Below are positions 35,523 to 48,401 of a DNA stretch of 64,000 nucleotides, in pieces. The position numbers were made by a program, and so were the translations under genes. Position 1 is the first letter of the stretch; each line of letters begins with the position of its first letter. Source of the stretch: Blattamonas nauphoetae (Eukaryota; Preaxostyla; Oxymonadida); the NCBI GenBank assembly GCA_033064195.1, contig JARBJD010000192.1, forward strand, positions 1 to 64,000. The letters run 5' to 3'. Under the pieces are notes generated by a model. That model saw only the letters and a program-made list of their open reading frames with translations. It made no database searches and was not told where the DNA came from.

Positions 35523-36251
35523 AGTCGCTTTTCTTTTTTTCTAACTTGACATTTTCGTCTGGAATTTCGAGTTCACACGAACGTCGTATGTATAATAATT
35601 TGGTCCTCTTTAAAACAAAATCTTCAAACAAGGTATCATCTAAAATACAATGAGCTTCACAAAAAGAGTAATTGTTTGTTCCTTCTCCCGGTTTGTCATT
35701 CGCATCTTCATTTCTTTCTCCTCATTTCTTGTTCATTCCGACTTATTTAAGGTTCAATACCCTCTCGTGCCCGCCACTCTCTCCATACCTACCTCGGAAG
35801 CGATATTGATTGAGTTATTTTGCTTGTTTCATGACGATCTTGAAAATAGAGTCCATTATTGTTTTCTTTCTTGTTGTCACTCTCAAATGTTGACTCAATT
35901 CGAGATTAAGAACCCTCAACCACTAATACTTCATCATAGACGACTATTTTCCTAGTTGTTGAGGAAGAAAATGTCCCACTTCGTGTTTTTTGGCCCACAA
36001 AATCCACCTCTGCCAAGGACAATTCACAGTCAAAGAATTTTTCCAATTCTGGCAATCTTTCCAAACGAATGCTCACGATGAATCAAGAGTGAACAAGGAA
36101 GGAAGGTAAAAAACGGTAGAGACATGCCAAAGAACAAAAGGAAGAGAAGAATCACGAAAACCACGTAAACAATTGAAGAGCACGTCTGTTCAAAAATTTA
36201 AAGTCAAAAATGAACGTTTGCTAGAAATAATTTCCAGTCATCATTCCATCA
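35523..36251. other. Intergenic stretch, nothing recognised
   Basis: AT-rich spacer between the end of the interrupted helical-repeat gene and the 3' end of the minus-strand gene at 36252. No RNA gene, long repeat or convincing short gene is visible. Confidence 0.6.
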
Positions 36252-39200
36252 CTAGATGTTCTCCCCACTTCTTTGCCCAGTCTTGATGTTGAGTGTCACC
36301 TCCTCTGTTGGAGGGAGGCCCTCACTGACTCCCTTCTTATGCGGACGTGGCTCCTGCTTTGCTTCCGAGATCGCTGCAATCGATGCCTTCTTGCTCAGTT
36401 TTTGGCGAGATCGTCGCGGTGGTGTTCGCGGAGTCTCCAGAAAATCCGGCGATGGATTGGAGGACTGTTGTTTCATCGTTTTGACGAGTGGAGACTGTCG
36501 AGGCAAGCCATTCGGTGGGGCAGTGCTTTCTTCGTCCGGTTGGTACGCCGATTCCACGTGTGTCTGCCTCCGGTTGGGCAGGTTCTGCTCGGTCGACGTG
36601 GATTGAGTCGTCGCTGGCGGGAAGGGAACGGTGAACAGTGCGTTGTCTTCGGTTTCATCGTCTGAATCGTGAACGATTCGTGACGAGAGTCTGAGTGACT
36701 GTGGTGGGGTGTGTATGGTCTCGTGGCTGTATTCTGTCCCCAGAATCCACTCGCTCTCGCGTCCCGATGGACGCAGATCGTTCAGCGATGTCGTCGACGA
36801 CCGATGATTGGCCTCATCCGACCCGTGCCCATGGTTCCCCAATTTGTGCACCAGATACGAATTCTGGTCCTGAAGTCTTGACACAACCTGAACAATTTTG
36901 GCTTCCGACGCCGAGCGACTCTGCTTTCCTGAAGAACCTGCAGTGGACGAGCTTGGAGGAACCAGATCCTTCCATTTCTTTTTGCTTTTCGCCTTCGGAG
37001 CCTTCTTTGGCTGATCGTTCTTTCCATTCTCTTTCTCTCCCTTCGCCTTCTTCGCTTTTTTCGCTGGGCGATCAACTGCATCTTCGTCAACATTCTCCAC
37101 AACCCAGTTCTGAATCGGAACGACCTCTGTGTACATGGGAGGAGTCGTTGGCGGTGACACATGTGAAGTCGCTGGTTTGGCGGGTTCTTGGCTTTTGGGA
37201 GAGGGTTGTTTGGCAGGCTGACTGACTGTTTTTGGTTTCGGTTTGGATTTTGGCTTTGTCTTTTCTTTCGCCAGCCCGAGCTCTTCGACATGTGTGAGCG
37301 TGAGAGTCTTTTGTTGATCTTCTCTCTGTTTGTCGCCTGCCTCCTTCCTCTTCTGGAGCTCCTTCTTCTTCTCCTCCATTTCTTTCCTCCGAATCGGGTT
37401 CATTCTCTCCGCCTGCCTCCTCCTCTCCTCTTCCTCTTTCCTCCATTCCTCCTTCTCCTTCGCTCGGATCACCTCCCTGTCCTCCTCCGACACGACCAGC
37501 CCAGCCATCGTCAACCTCTGCTGCTCCCGATTCACTTGGATCGTCTCGTTCGACTGTTCCAGCACATACCGTGTCATATCTAAATAACTCGACATATCAA
37601 AGTCGCTGGCCATCTGCTCGTCCGCTTTCTGTTCCTCCGCTCCTTGATCGTCTGCTTTCTGTTTCATGGTTTCTGCGAGGTTGTTCAGCATTTCCTGCGC
37701 CATCTCCTTTTCGGCATCGTCCTCCTCATCGACAGACATCGGATTCGTCACAAAGCGGGTGTCGATTCCAATCACTCTGCTTCTTCCTGTCTCCATATCG
37801 ACTTCGGGCCTTGTTTTCATCAGTTGGAAGATCTCTTCTTCGTTTTGTTCTTCTGTGGCTTCTGCAGCGACTTCCGCTTTCTTTTTCATTGATGCGACTG
37901 TTGCCTCTCTCTCATTTTCGTTCAGTCCGAGGAGAGCAAATGACACAATCTCTCGAGCGGAACCTCGACTCTCACTCGCAATCTTCTCAACTCCTTCATC
38001 TGCTTCCTTCTTCTTCTCATCCACACGAACAACCACATACTGCGTCAGGTCGGCCTCTTCCATCACATCTGTGTAATCTGTCACAAGTTGCACTTCCCCA
38101 AATTCGTCCTCGATCTCATCTTCCAGCACCAACAATCCTTTCTCCTTATCTTCGTTCCTTTCCAAGTATCCCTTGATCGGCGACAGCTGACACGCAATCT
38201 GGATAGGCGTGTAAGTGTTGATATCGAGCGGGCAGAGAGTGACAGAATCGTTAGCGACGAACGACTGGCGGAGACGAAGAGCTGAGATCGAGTCCCGTAC
38301 GAGTGGGTTCTTTTTGTCGTTGAGATAAAGAAATGTGATGGCCTTGCAGAGGAGGAAGGTTGGAGTTGATGCATCGACGACAGTGAAGAGACGCTGGAAC
38401 ATGTTCATTCGATCGGGGTCTTCAGTTTTGACATTCTCTTCCTTCGACGATCTCTTTGTTGGGTTTTCCACTTTCAGGTCGGACTCCGATGCTGCCTCCT
38501 CGTCCCTGATTGAGGAGTTCGTCCTTCGTCTCCTGTCTGATCAGAGGAGCGAAGAACTGGGCGACGAAGCACAGATCAGGTGAGAGTGCTTCCTTCGCAT
38601 CGACATACGTGTGGAAGTCCATCGATGCCCACACATCGTTTGTGATGACGTCCACACCAGCCACAGACTTCTCGGCTGGCGGGAGTTGGAGTGCGTAGTG
38701 GGATTCGAGTAGGTCAGGCGGAGGGAGAGGGAGGTGAGGGAGATGGTAATGAACTTTGGTTGGTGGAATGAAGACTGCGTCGGGGATGTGGACGGCTTCC
38801 CTCGGAATGACATCCGAGAAGTTTGTGAGAGGGTCAGTTGGTGGAGTGGCCTCCCTTCCATGATGGTACATCGGGAGGACACACTCGGACAGGTTGGGCT
38901 TGAATTTGGAATCCAATATTTTGGTCCAGAATGAAGAGAAGTCGACGGAACCAGCTTGTTCGATTTGCATCGAAGGTGTGCGTAATCGGCACACAGACAA
39001 AAGGAAGAGACTTCTCCGAGTACCCATTGGGAAGTTCAGGTAGATCGGGGAAATTCTGGGTGCAGATGGAGTGTTCGCGACTCCACAAGTCGAGTGGATT
39101 GGAAGTGACACGAGTGATGAGCAGTGGCGGGTAGAGAGAATCCTCCTTCGTCAGGAGAGGAGTGCTTATTTGGGAGGTGATTTCGAGCATGGGCGAGTTG

Positions 39201-40683
39201 AAGGGGCGAAGAATGCGATTGAGGGGAGTGATTGAGACGGTGAAGAAGAGGGAATAGCCAAGGAATTGGTCGACCAATCGAACAAATCGGACGCCATAGT
39301 CCAAAACAGAAGACGACTGCTGGAGCGAGAAGGCAGCAGTGATGAGCGGGAAATCCACATCCTCAAAATCGTTTTCAAAGTCTGCCTCGCTCGCCCCACT
39401 CCCTTCGCTCTCCTCGCGTGACACAAGCGAGATGACAAGCGGGGCTCGTCTGTCACTGACCAGTGTTGTGCTTTGATAGAAAAACACGCGTTCCTGGAAG
39501 AGTCGCACATGGCCCTTCCGAAACACGTTCTCCGCAGCCTCAAAGTCTCCCTCGCGCGATTCAAAAAATTCCCCTTTTGCGTCTGTCGCTCGAATCTGCA
39601 CGCGGAGACGGTGGGGAAGGACGCTGTTCGGGGAATGGCCTGTAGTTTCGTCTTCGGGCGGTTTGGCGGGATTATCCTCTGTTTCTTTCACATTTTTGTT
39701 GTTTTGTGGTTGGGATGAGCCTGTGATGGCGTCGAGAGACTCTGGTTTTTCTGCTTCTTCCGAGACAATCGCGTTTCTGATGTCTCCATTGGCTTCGGCC
39801 CACAGGAGGCAAATATGGACTTTAACAGGGCAGTACACAGGCATGGCTTGGGCTCTGGAGGTATTTTGGTGGGGCAAATAGGGAATTTCGCGAGGGAGGG
39901 CTAAGTGTGATGGGAAGATGCTGTGTTGAGTGAAATCCAGAAGAAAGACTCCTGAAATCGGTTGGTCTGAGAAAATGTCTCCAAAGGTCATCCAGGTCTG
40001 CGAATTCGACGAATTATACATATGTATTGTTGAATTCGGGCTTCCCGAAGATGGGCGGGGAAAGCCCTTCGAAGGGACGAGAGATGATATACCGGAATGG
40101 TACGACATTTTCTTGACAATATCTCGAGTGCGGACCGTCATGTGAGGATCGTTGAGGAGGGCATAGACAAGGCGAGAATTCTGGGCGGAATACGCATTGC
40201 TGAGTTTGGTTGCGAGGAAGAGTTCTTTGTGACAGAGTTGGATATTTCTAACTCCACCTTTGAGCCAGAATTGGAGTGAAGTTGGAATTGTTTGTGCAGC
40301 ATAAACAAAATCTGCACTTAACGGAGCAAATACAGGGATATTTGGGGTTGAACCAAGAATTGATAGAAGTGTGTCGAGGGGGAAGGTTGTGGATGAACAT
40401 GAAATGATTTGGAGATCAGGATGAGGTTCAGATGGGGTGGATGTGTCTTGGGTTGTGGTAGATAGTGAATGAGTGGAGACATTATTTATTGGTTCAATGT
40501 TGGCAACAGAAAGGCGTAGTTTGTGCCGCGATTGCGATTGGCTGGGAGAATACACTGATAGAACATGAAAAAATTCGAGAGTATACAAAAATCAAATGAA
40601 TTCCATCGAAAGATTGGTTCGGAAGTTGAGTGTGGAGAAAGTTCGGTTGTCATCTCCACGGGGTTATCATTTTTGTGACTCAT
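36252..40683 (-). CDS. Large unrecognised protein with Lys/Glu-rich coiled-coil C-terminal half
   Basis: The start is set at 40683 (MSHKNDNPVEMTTELS). A 32-bp GT-AG intron at 40555-40586 joins this short first exon to the long frame beginning LYSPSQSQSRHK. The N-terminal half is mixed alpha/beta with hydrophobic strands; the C-terminal half has long charged helices (KEMEEKKKELQKRKEAG), a Pro/Lys-rich stretch and a Ser/Arg-rich tail. Length is about 1,470 residues. The frame shifts by one base near 38.94-39.0 kb (before VDFSSFWTKILD) and again near 38.49-38.51 kb (before ASESDLKVENPTK). Neither place looks like an intron, so these are mutations or assembly indels. No known family was recognised; a cytoskeletal or flagellar role would be a guess from the coiled coil alone. 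Confidence 0.6.
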
Positions 40684-41117
40684 TCGGACGGAAATAAAAC
40701 ATCTCGATGGTTTCTACAAGATAACAGGTTTAAAGACTGATTAAATTCTATGTAGACAAACATGGATTAAGAGTGAAGAAAGCCGCATTCTCACAACAGC
40801 AGCTTCGTTAAATAGAACAAAAGATGACATAAAAGTGGAGTCCATGGTGGGATGACAAAGAAATTCCGATATTTGTGTCTGTTCATCGACAAAATCAGAG
40901 TCGAGCGACATCGAATAAAGAAATAAGGGTCTGCTTGAACTGAATTGCGAACTTAGATGTTGATCATCGTGGTGGAAGCCAGGAACGGGTTAAAAACAAT
41001 GGAACGTTAATGTACATTGATCAACGAGAATGTTTGGCCTGTTCGTGATTCAGATCTGATCAAACCATTCTTTCATTTCGAATCTCTTGCCGGAATCACT
41101 GAGGAGAGCGAATTTCG
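40684..41117. promoter_or_regulatory. 434-bp spacer between divergent genes
   Basis: It lies between the start of the minus-strand coiled-coil gene and the start of the second beta-helix gene, so both promoters must be here. It is AT-rich; I see no specific motif that I would name. Confidence 0.5.
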
Positions 41118-44100
41118 ATGATCCTCCTCCTTCTCCCTCTATTACTCCAGTCCTCACACTCATCACTCCACAAACATGATCTCATCAATGGAGTCTCACT
41201 CGAAACGATTCTCTCAAACTGGAAACAGAACACCGAAGGATCCTCATCGATCACCACATTGAACCTCCCGAATGGAGTATATTTTGCTGACTCTCTGCAT
41301 CTGGAATCAATCTCAGTAATTGTTCGTGGGGACGAAAGATCAAGCCTTCATCATTCTTTGTCGACTGAACGCCAGAACAATCAGGACAATCGCTGTTCGG
41401 GAAGACAAGCAAAATCGTGGAGACGATGTGGAAGCATTCTGGAATTGGACAATTCCACAGCTTCAATGACATCCATTGCAGCCATTTTGACCCGAAACGA
41501 GAAGTCGAACACCGGAATTGGAGGAAATTTGTTTGGCCGATATTTTGGAGGATCGCTGGCCACGCTCGCCGCATCGTCGATGGTTGTGTCGGATTGCACT
41601 TTGCATTTGGACGGGACGACTTCTCCGTTCATTCTGAAATCGTCGTCTTGCAACACTGCGCCATCGACAGTCGAGTTGGTGCACACCAAAATTGTTGCGT
41701 CAGACGCTGTGATGGGGCCAGTGAGTGAGATTGAATCGTCAGACACACCCTGTCAATTCGATATTGTGGTTTTCTCGACCGATCTGAACTCGATTTGTGT
41801 GATAGATGGGAACAGTCTCTCATTCCGTCATTCAGCCAACAGCAATGCTGATTCAAAATCATTATCGGCAATTTCATCGTCGCTAATGTCGAATTCGTTC
41901 ACAAATGTTTCGTCCTCATCAAACCACCATTCTCTCGAGACTTCTGCTCTTTCCCAGCGATGTGTTGGATCGACCATCACCAAATCAGTCGGGGCACTTC
42001 AGGGGACGATTGTCTCGGATTTCAATCTTGGCGGGTCACTTCTGTGCTCGAACACGACTTTCGCGAAATGCACCTCAACAGCGATTGTCAAAAGGGATGT
42101 CATCCTCCACAAAGAGTTCAACGTGTTCTTTTCGAACTATTACAAATCCTTCCGTCCCGAATTCCGGTTTGACGACACACATTTCTCCGGCCAGAAACAA
42201 CTCAAGTTTTGGTCTCACAATCAGTACATTTACAGATTACCAAGTGGTCCCTTCACTTTTTTCACCACGAGTGTCTCGCAAGTCACTTATTCGAATTGCT
42301 CGTTCAGTGAACTCGTCAGAGATCCAAACGCTGAATACTCCCAAGGGGGATTGGCGATCTGTGTCCAAACACCCGCACCTGTGACTATCACATCCTGCAC
42401 CTTCTCCGACCTTTTCGACGAAGTTATGGGTGCAGCAATCTGCATCGATTCTGAGAATTCCTCGATGATGGCCACTGTTCACATCGAATCCTCATCGTTC
42501 ACTCGATGCCGCTCTTCGTCTATGGGTGGAGCCATTTTTTACCAATCTCCGGAGCTGGTTTCGATCGTATCGTCGTCATTCATCGAAAACAGTTGTCCCA
42601 TTTATGGTGGTGCGTGCCATACGTGTAACTGTGATTATTCGTTCTGTCGATTTGAGGGGAACAGTGTGGAAAGTGCTGAAAGCGGAGGTGCTATCTGCGA
42701 AGTCGGAGATGGTTCAATCTGGTTCTGTCATTTCCGGAACACATTCGGTGGAAAAGATTGGTTCTACTGGGGTAATTCTGGGACAATATTTGGGTGCACG
42801 CGATCGGAGGATTGGACAGAAGGGTCAGAAGTGGTGGTGATGGGGAGTGGGGAGGGAGAGGAGTGTTCAGCGTCGCAGCCGTGCAACACGCTCACAGAAG
42901 GTTTGAAGAAAGCATCGATGAATGGAAAGAACATGATTCATGTGGGATCTGGATGGACAGGTTCAACGACGATTGAACAATCAGATGGTTCTCCGACCCT
43001 TCGAGGCTTTTATCCACTGGAGGAGTCTTCCAGGAACATCCACACACCAACCTCATCGTTCTCCATCACTGTTGGGCAAGACTCTTCCTTCACTTTGGAT
43101 TCTCTCTCGCTCACCCCTGCAGATGGCCTTCCGCTGTTGAAATGCGAGTCAAGTGGAGGAGATGTCCAGGTGAGGAATGTCCAAACAACGAACATCTCAG
43201 GAATCTCTGCTCCTCTCTTCGAATTCTCAAGCGGATCACTGACAATGGAGAACTCTCGATTCGAGAATCTCTCACAAATAACAACCACACTCATCTCACT
43301 TTCGGGTTCAGCAGATGTGTCACTCGAATCTGTTCTCTTCAGAACTATCGACACGTCATCATGTTTGATCATCGTCTCATCTGGAGGAACGTTGAGCATC
43401 GGGTACTGTCTGTTCCACACAATCACTCGCACAGCGGGAGAAGGCGCTGCTGCCATCGATATGACTGACTGTAACACGATCGAAATCTCCTCCTCCACAT
43501 TCTCGCATTGCCACTCAGTGAAGGGACAAGCAGGAGCTTTGACTTTCACTCAGAGTCAGTACTTCTCTCACTCAGTCACAGCATTCTTCGTGAACAACAG
43601 GGGAAAGACCGATGCAGACGCTCACGACATACACTTCACTGGATTCGATCCAGAAGCTCTTCCTTGGTCTTATCCATCACAGATCTCTTCGTTCAGTGAT
43701 TTCCCCCAAGTTGCCACTGACGATGACCGAACTGGAACTATTCCAGTTTTCTCGACATTCGCAACTATTGATGAGGAACGAATAGCTTTACGTTCTCTGT
43801 TTTATCAACCTGCTCTCTTCACGAAAGACCTCATTTTCGTCGATCTTGGGCAATCATTACTCCAACAGAGTACAATTGATCTCTATCTGAACACAAAATC
43901 TGAAGATCCAATCGTCATGAAACCTGTTCACCTGTTGTCGTCGAAACTTACAATCCAGGCACCGTCGTTGTCTTTCATTCCACATATCCAGCAATCATCG
44001 GAATCTCAAGGTTCGTTCTTCGTTGCGGAAGGAAAAAGCAATCTCACGTTGATATATCTCTATTTCATCGTCACGTCAGCCGAAACTGAACCACTCATCA

Positions 44101-47100
44101 AAGTTGAATCGCAGTCTGCTGTTCGAATCGACCAATGTGTCATGACGTCTGACGGATGTGTCCTTCACAGGTCAATTGTTGAATCGTGTGGGAATCTCCA
44201 AGTGTGGGATTCAATGCTGTTCGATTTCACATTCGAAAGCCACTCTTGTTTTGAATGTACAGCCGGAGAATTTGATTTCTCGGCAAGCTCGTATAAAGAG
44301 ACGTCATGTGCCTCCAATGTCACCACTTCTGGCGATGGTGCTGTCCTGAATGCTGACAACTGCTACGTCTCACTCTCTTATTCTCATTACTTTGCTTGTC
44401 ATGCCCGGAATGGTGGTGCACTGTTCTGCCATGCTTGCTCGTCTCTGAGTGCCAATAGCCAGATCTTTGTCGGATGTTCGGCGACTCAGAATGGAGGAGC
44501 GATATCGGCATCCTCTTTCCTTCCATATACCTCTATGTCTGTTGGGTCTTGTTTTATCAATTGTTCGGCGGAGTTCGGAGGAGCCGTTTTCATCAACAGC
44601 TCTGAAGTCCATTTCTTGCAATTCTATTATCCGTGGGGTGCTTCAGTCTTGGGCCGGACCATTTTTCTCCCGCTCTTCTTGGATTGTTCTGCGTCGAAAG
44701 GGGCTGGAGCATATTTCGATGGAGATTGGTCGATCATGGACCGCTGTGATCTGAAAAGCCTCTTCATGTCGAACGGAGGCCTTCCGTCGACTGGTCAAGA
44801 TTTGTTCTTCTCTGAATCTGTCGCGGAATCATTGTCTGGTTTTGAGCAGATCATCCAAGACCTGAAAGACACGAGTTTCTCGATGAGCACCCGATCCACA
44901 TCAGACACTGGTCTGTTCAAACATGTGGAAGTGGAAGGAGAGAGCATTGCATCGTTCAACTTGGAGCGCCCCAAATTCATTCTGACATCACGATTCTCAT
45001 CTGATTACTGTCGGTTTGGGCTGGAGACCATGTGTTCATCCATCCGTCCACTTCTCACATTCTTCCACGCGATCAACGAAGATGGGGAAATCATCCAAGT
45101 CCCCATCATCCTCGACAGTGGCGTGTCGTTCTACGAGACGGGAGTCATCCGTTCTCAGTCTATTCTCTTCACCTCAGAAACAATCAGCGACACCCCAGCT
45201 CCGGTCAAACTTGTCAATGGACCCACTTTCTGGAAAGATGACTCGTTCTTTGTTCGAGTTGAGAAAGATGGAACCGCAGAACTGCCGTCCATCTCGTTCA
45301 CCTGGGAAGCAGATGTTGGCTTCTGTGAAGTGGCAGATGAGTCGGGAAGGATGGTGATCACTTCGAGCACCTTCGACGTGAAGATTGACCTGACGCGATC
45401 GCTGGTTGTCTGCTCAGTAGGAACACTCGTCATCACTGAATCAACGTTCACATCGACAGACTCCCTCTTTTCCAACACCGCCACCGAATCGTTGAAGATT
45501 GAAATGGACACTGTGACGTTTTTAGATCTGACGATGGATGAAAGTGTGGATGGAGTTGTGCATTTTGAAGGAGCCGATGCTCTCCATTTGAAGAAAGTGG
45601 GTTTTGAGAATGTTTTGTGTGGTTCAATCAACGCAGTTCGGATTTCTGTGATTGGCTCAGACTTGGAAAGAGTGGCTGAATATGTTCCAGAATCAGGATT
45701 CCCTGCTCGAGGAATTGGATTCGATGGTTTGTATAAAGCACTGGATCTCTCCGAACCACCGTCGAGTGCCTATCGTGCACCCACTCTTCTTCTCTACTAT
45801 CATCAGATCGCCTCAGAAACGATTTTTGTGAGTTCGGATGGTCGAGATGGCTTCTGGTGTCTCGAAGTGGAATGCTGACTCTGGCGAGCTGTTCGTTCGT
45901 CTCGTCAGATTCGTCGACATTGACCTCAAAGCTTGTTGAGGTGAGCGGAGGATCAGTTGAGATGAACAAAGTTGATGTGTCATCAATCTCTTTCTCATCC
46001 ACTCTTCTCTCGTTCTCCTCTTTCGAATCTATCTTTCTTCAACACGTGTCACACAGATCGTGTTCGGCTGACAATCTGATGTCGTTTGAAGGAAGCAGCT
46101 CGACAAAGTCTGCGATAGAATTGCGCGATTGTGTTTTCAGCGACGAGTCAACAACAACGAGATCAACGAATGAAGAGGACGCGATTTGCGAGTGGGAGAG
46201 TGGATTGATTGTGATTGAGAATTGTTCGTTTGAATGTTTCTCGTCGACATTCTCTCATCTTTCGATTGGGGCTCTTCGTGTGATCGACTCGTCCGTCTCT
46301 CTGAAGACAAGCCAGTTCGAACTGAATGGGCCGCGTGTGTCGTCGTTTCCTTCTCTGAGCTGGAACATTGCTTGCTCTGGCTCGAGTGTGATTGAGTTGG
46401 ATTCGTCGTCTTCAGACGTGACCACATCTCACTGGATCTCAGCGTCTGAAAGGTGTGTTGTGAAACGAAGTGATGGTTCGCCTCTTTCTGAACCGTTCTT
46501 CATCCCAACAATCTCACTCGACAATTGCTCATCGACATTTTCCTCGACGACAAAAGATTATTCAGTTGTAGTTTCTGGAAAGACACTGATCCCCTGTGGA
46601 CTTTCTCTGATTGTGTTCGAAGTGAACAGCAGCAAAGCAGGAAACGTCATCCCATTTGCTCTTCCATCATCGTTCGCAACACATCACAATGAAACGTCGA
46701 TCTCTCTTGAGATTCCCACCTCGTCTTTGAATGACCTTGATACTACCTTTGCTTGGAACGCGTCGCTGAGATTTGGGAAGGATGGTGGCACATCCTCGTT
46801 CGGAATGAAACGAAGCGCGAAAGAAATCCGAGCAGAATCGATGGGAAAGACGCTTCCGTGGTTGATTCCTCTGATTGTGTCACTGTCTGTCCTTCTGCTT
46901 GTGGCGATAGTTTTGATCGTTCTGTGTAGTCGACGAAAAGCCAAAGCCACACCGAAGATGAGTGAAATGAAAGAACAGGATGCGATGCAATTTGAAGATG
47001 AGAAAGTGGAAGTGGAACAGGAAACTCAGCAAGGAGTTCATGTGAATGATGCGAATGATCCAATGAGCAAGCTTCCGAAAGAGGACAAAACTCAGCCAGA

Positions 47101-47854
47101 AAACATTCCATCGTCGAAGTTTGACGGTTTTGAGGATGTTGTTGAAGCACTGCACTGTGGACAGCGACTGGAGATGCGAACTGTGCGCGAGCAGGACACT
47201 CTATACAACATTCTGCATGTGTTTCCAGAAAAGAAGAAGACGATTGTGAAATCGGTGATTTCTCGTCAACTTGCACTTGGATTGGTGAAAGTGGCGGATG
47301 CGTCGATGAACGCGACGGTTCTGACGAAACTGTCATCTCATTGGGTGATGTTCGACTCGAATGGAAGTGTGTGTCTGAAAACGAGAGAAACGCCTCCTGC
47401 GAACCTGCCGTCGATTCCTCTCCCAAACCCGAATGCCCTTCAAAACGAAGATCAGAAAGGGGGAAACCCGCACCAAGTGAACCACGCTTTGGAAGGACAG
47501 CGTTGGCGCGCACCAGAAGTGGCAAAAGCTGAGAATGAGACAATGACAGGAAATGAAGAAACTGTGATTGATCCTCGGAAAGCGGCAGTTTTTAGTCTTG
47601 GCCTCGTCTTGTGGGAAATTGAGACTGGTTGTGTTCCGTTCGGCGAAATTGATGCGACGAACGCTCAGCGACAGCTGGGAACTGGAATCCTTCCGAAGAT
47701 GGATGGAGTTGGGTCCGAAATGAAAGATCTGATCTGCGAATGCCTTCGACTGAACCCGTCCGACCGCCCTTCGCTCTCCGACGTGTCGAACTGTCTGATC
47801 TCTCTTGCGACTGCGAAGCAGACAGATGAGGAAGAGGCACACTCGGACAGGTAG
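41118..47854 (+). CDS. Secreted beta-helix receptor-like protein with membrane span and pseudokinase tail
   Basis: The start is supported by a signal peptide (MILLLLPLLLQSSHSS) directly at the Met. About 1,900 extracellular residues of Ser/Thr-rich beta-helix repeats follow, with many SSFxxCxSxxGGA-type turns and a Cys module near 42.86 kb (ECSASQPCNTL). One membrane span at about 46.86-46.93 kb (LIPLIVSLSVLLLVAIVLIVL) is followed by CSRRKAK. The cytoplasmic tail has kinase-like C-lobe motifs: LSSHWVMFDSNG where a catalytic loop would be (no HRD Asp), GQRWRAPEV and LGLVLWEIETGCVPFGEI. A single frame change lies at about 45.84-45.88 kb (…CLEVE then GMLTLASC). Otherwise complete, it gives the full architecture of the family whose other members are at 1-10568 and 54018-54961. 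Probably a cell-surface recognition protein; the ligand is unknown. Confidence 0.78.
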
Positions 47855-48401
47855 CCACTCTCATCTCCTCTTCCTGTCTTCATTTTGACCATGTCACACT
47901 TCATTTCGAATTCAGATCGTTGAACGACTCACTTCTTTAAGAGCTGTGTGTCGCTCTTTCTTTTCATACACCGTCATTTCACTCACTCACTCACTGATTC
48001 TTTCATTTGGATGCATTCGATGTGTCCTTTCTCTCCATTCATCAAACTTACTCGTTTTACGTGTCAACACTCTCATCTGGCACTTCTTGATTGATCTTCA
48101 TGATTCTTCGCTTTTCTCCATCTCAATTCTGACCGCGTTTTGCTTCTTCTGATTGAGTTCTTTTTCTTATGTTGTCTTATTTTCATCTTTTTTCATCTTG
48201 CCATCAAGACGACCCTCTCTCGCCGTCTTGTTCATTCTCTGGACTTTGTTGAACATTGATTCGTATTTCGTCATTTTCATCAGTCAACCAAACATTATTT
48301 CCTTATGAACATTGTTTTATCCTTTCTGAACAGTGATTATGAACTGAATGACTGTCTGGTTGTGGAGATTCGATAACAACAAAAAATACCTGTCATAAGC
48401 T
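47855..48401. other. T/C-rich intergenic stretch, nothing recognised
   Basis: Spacer between two convergent genes, the plus-strand receptor gene and the minus-strand helical-repeat remnant. No RNA gene or repeat is seen. Confidence 0.6.
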
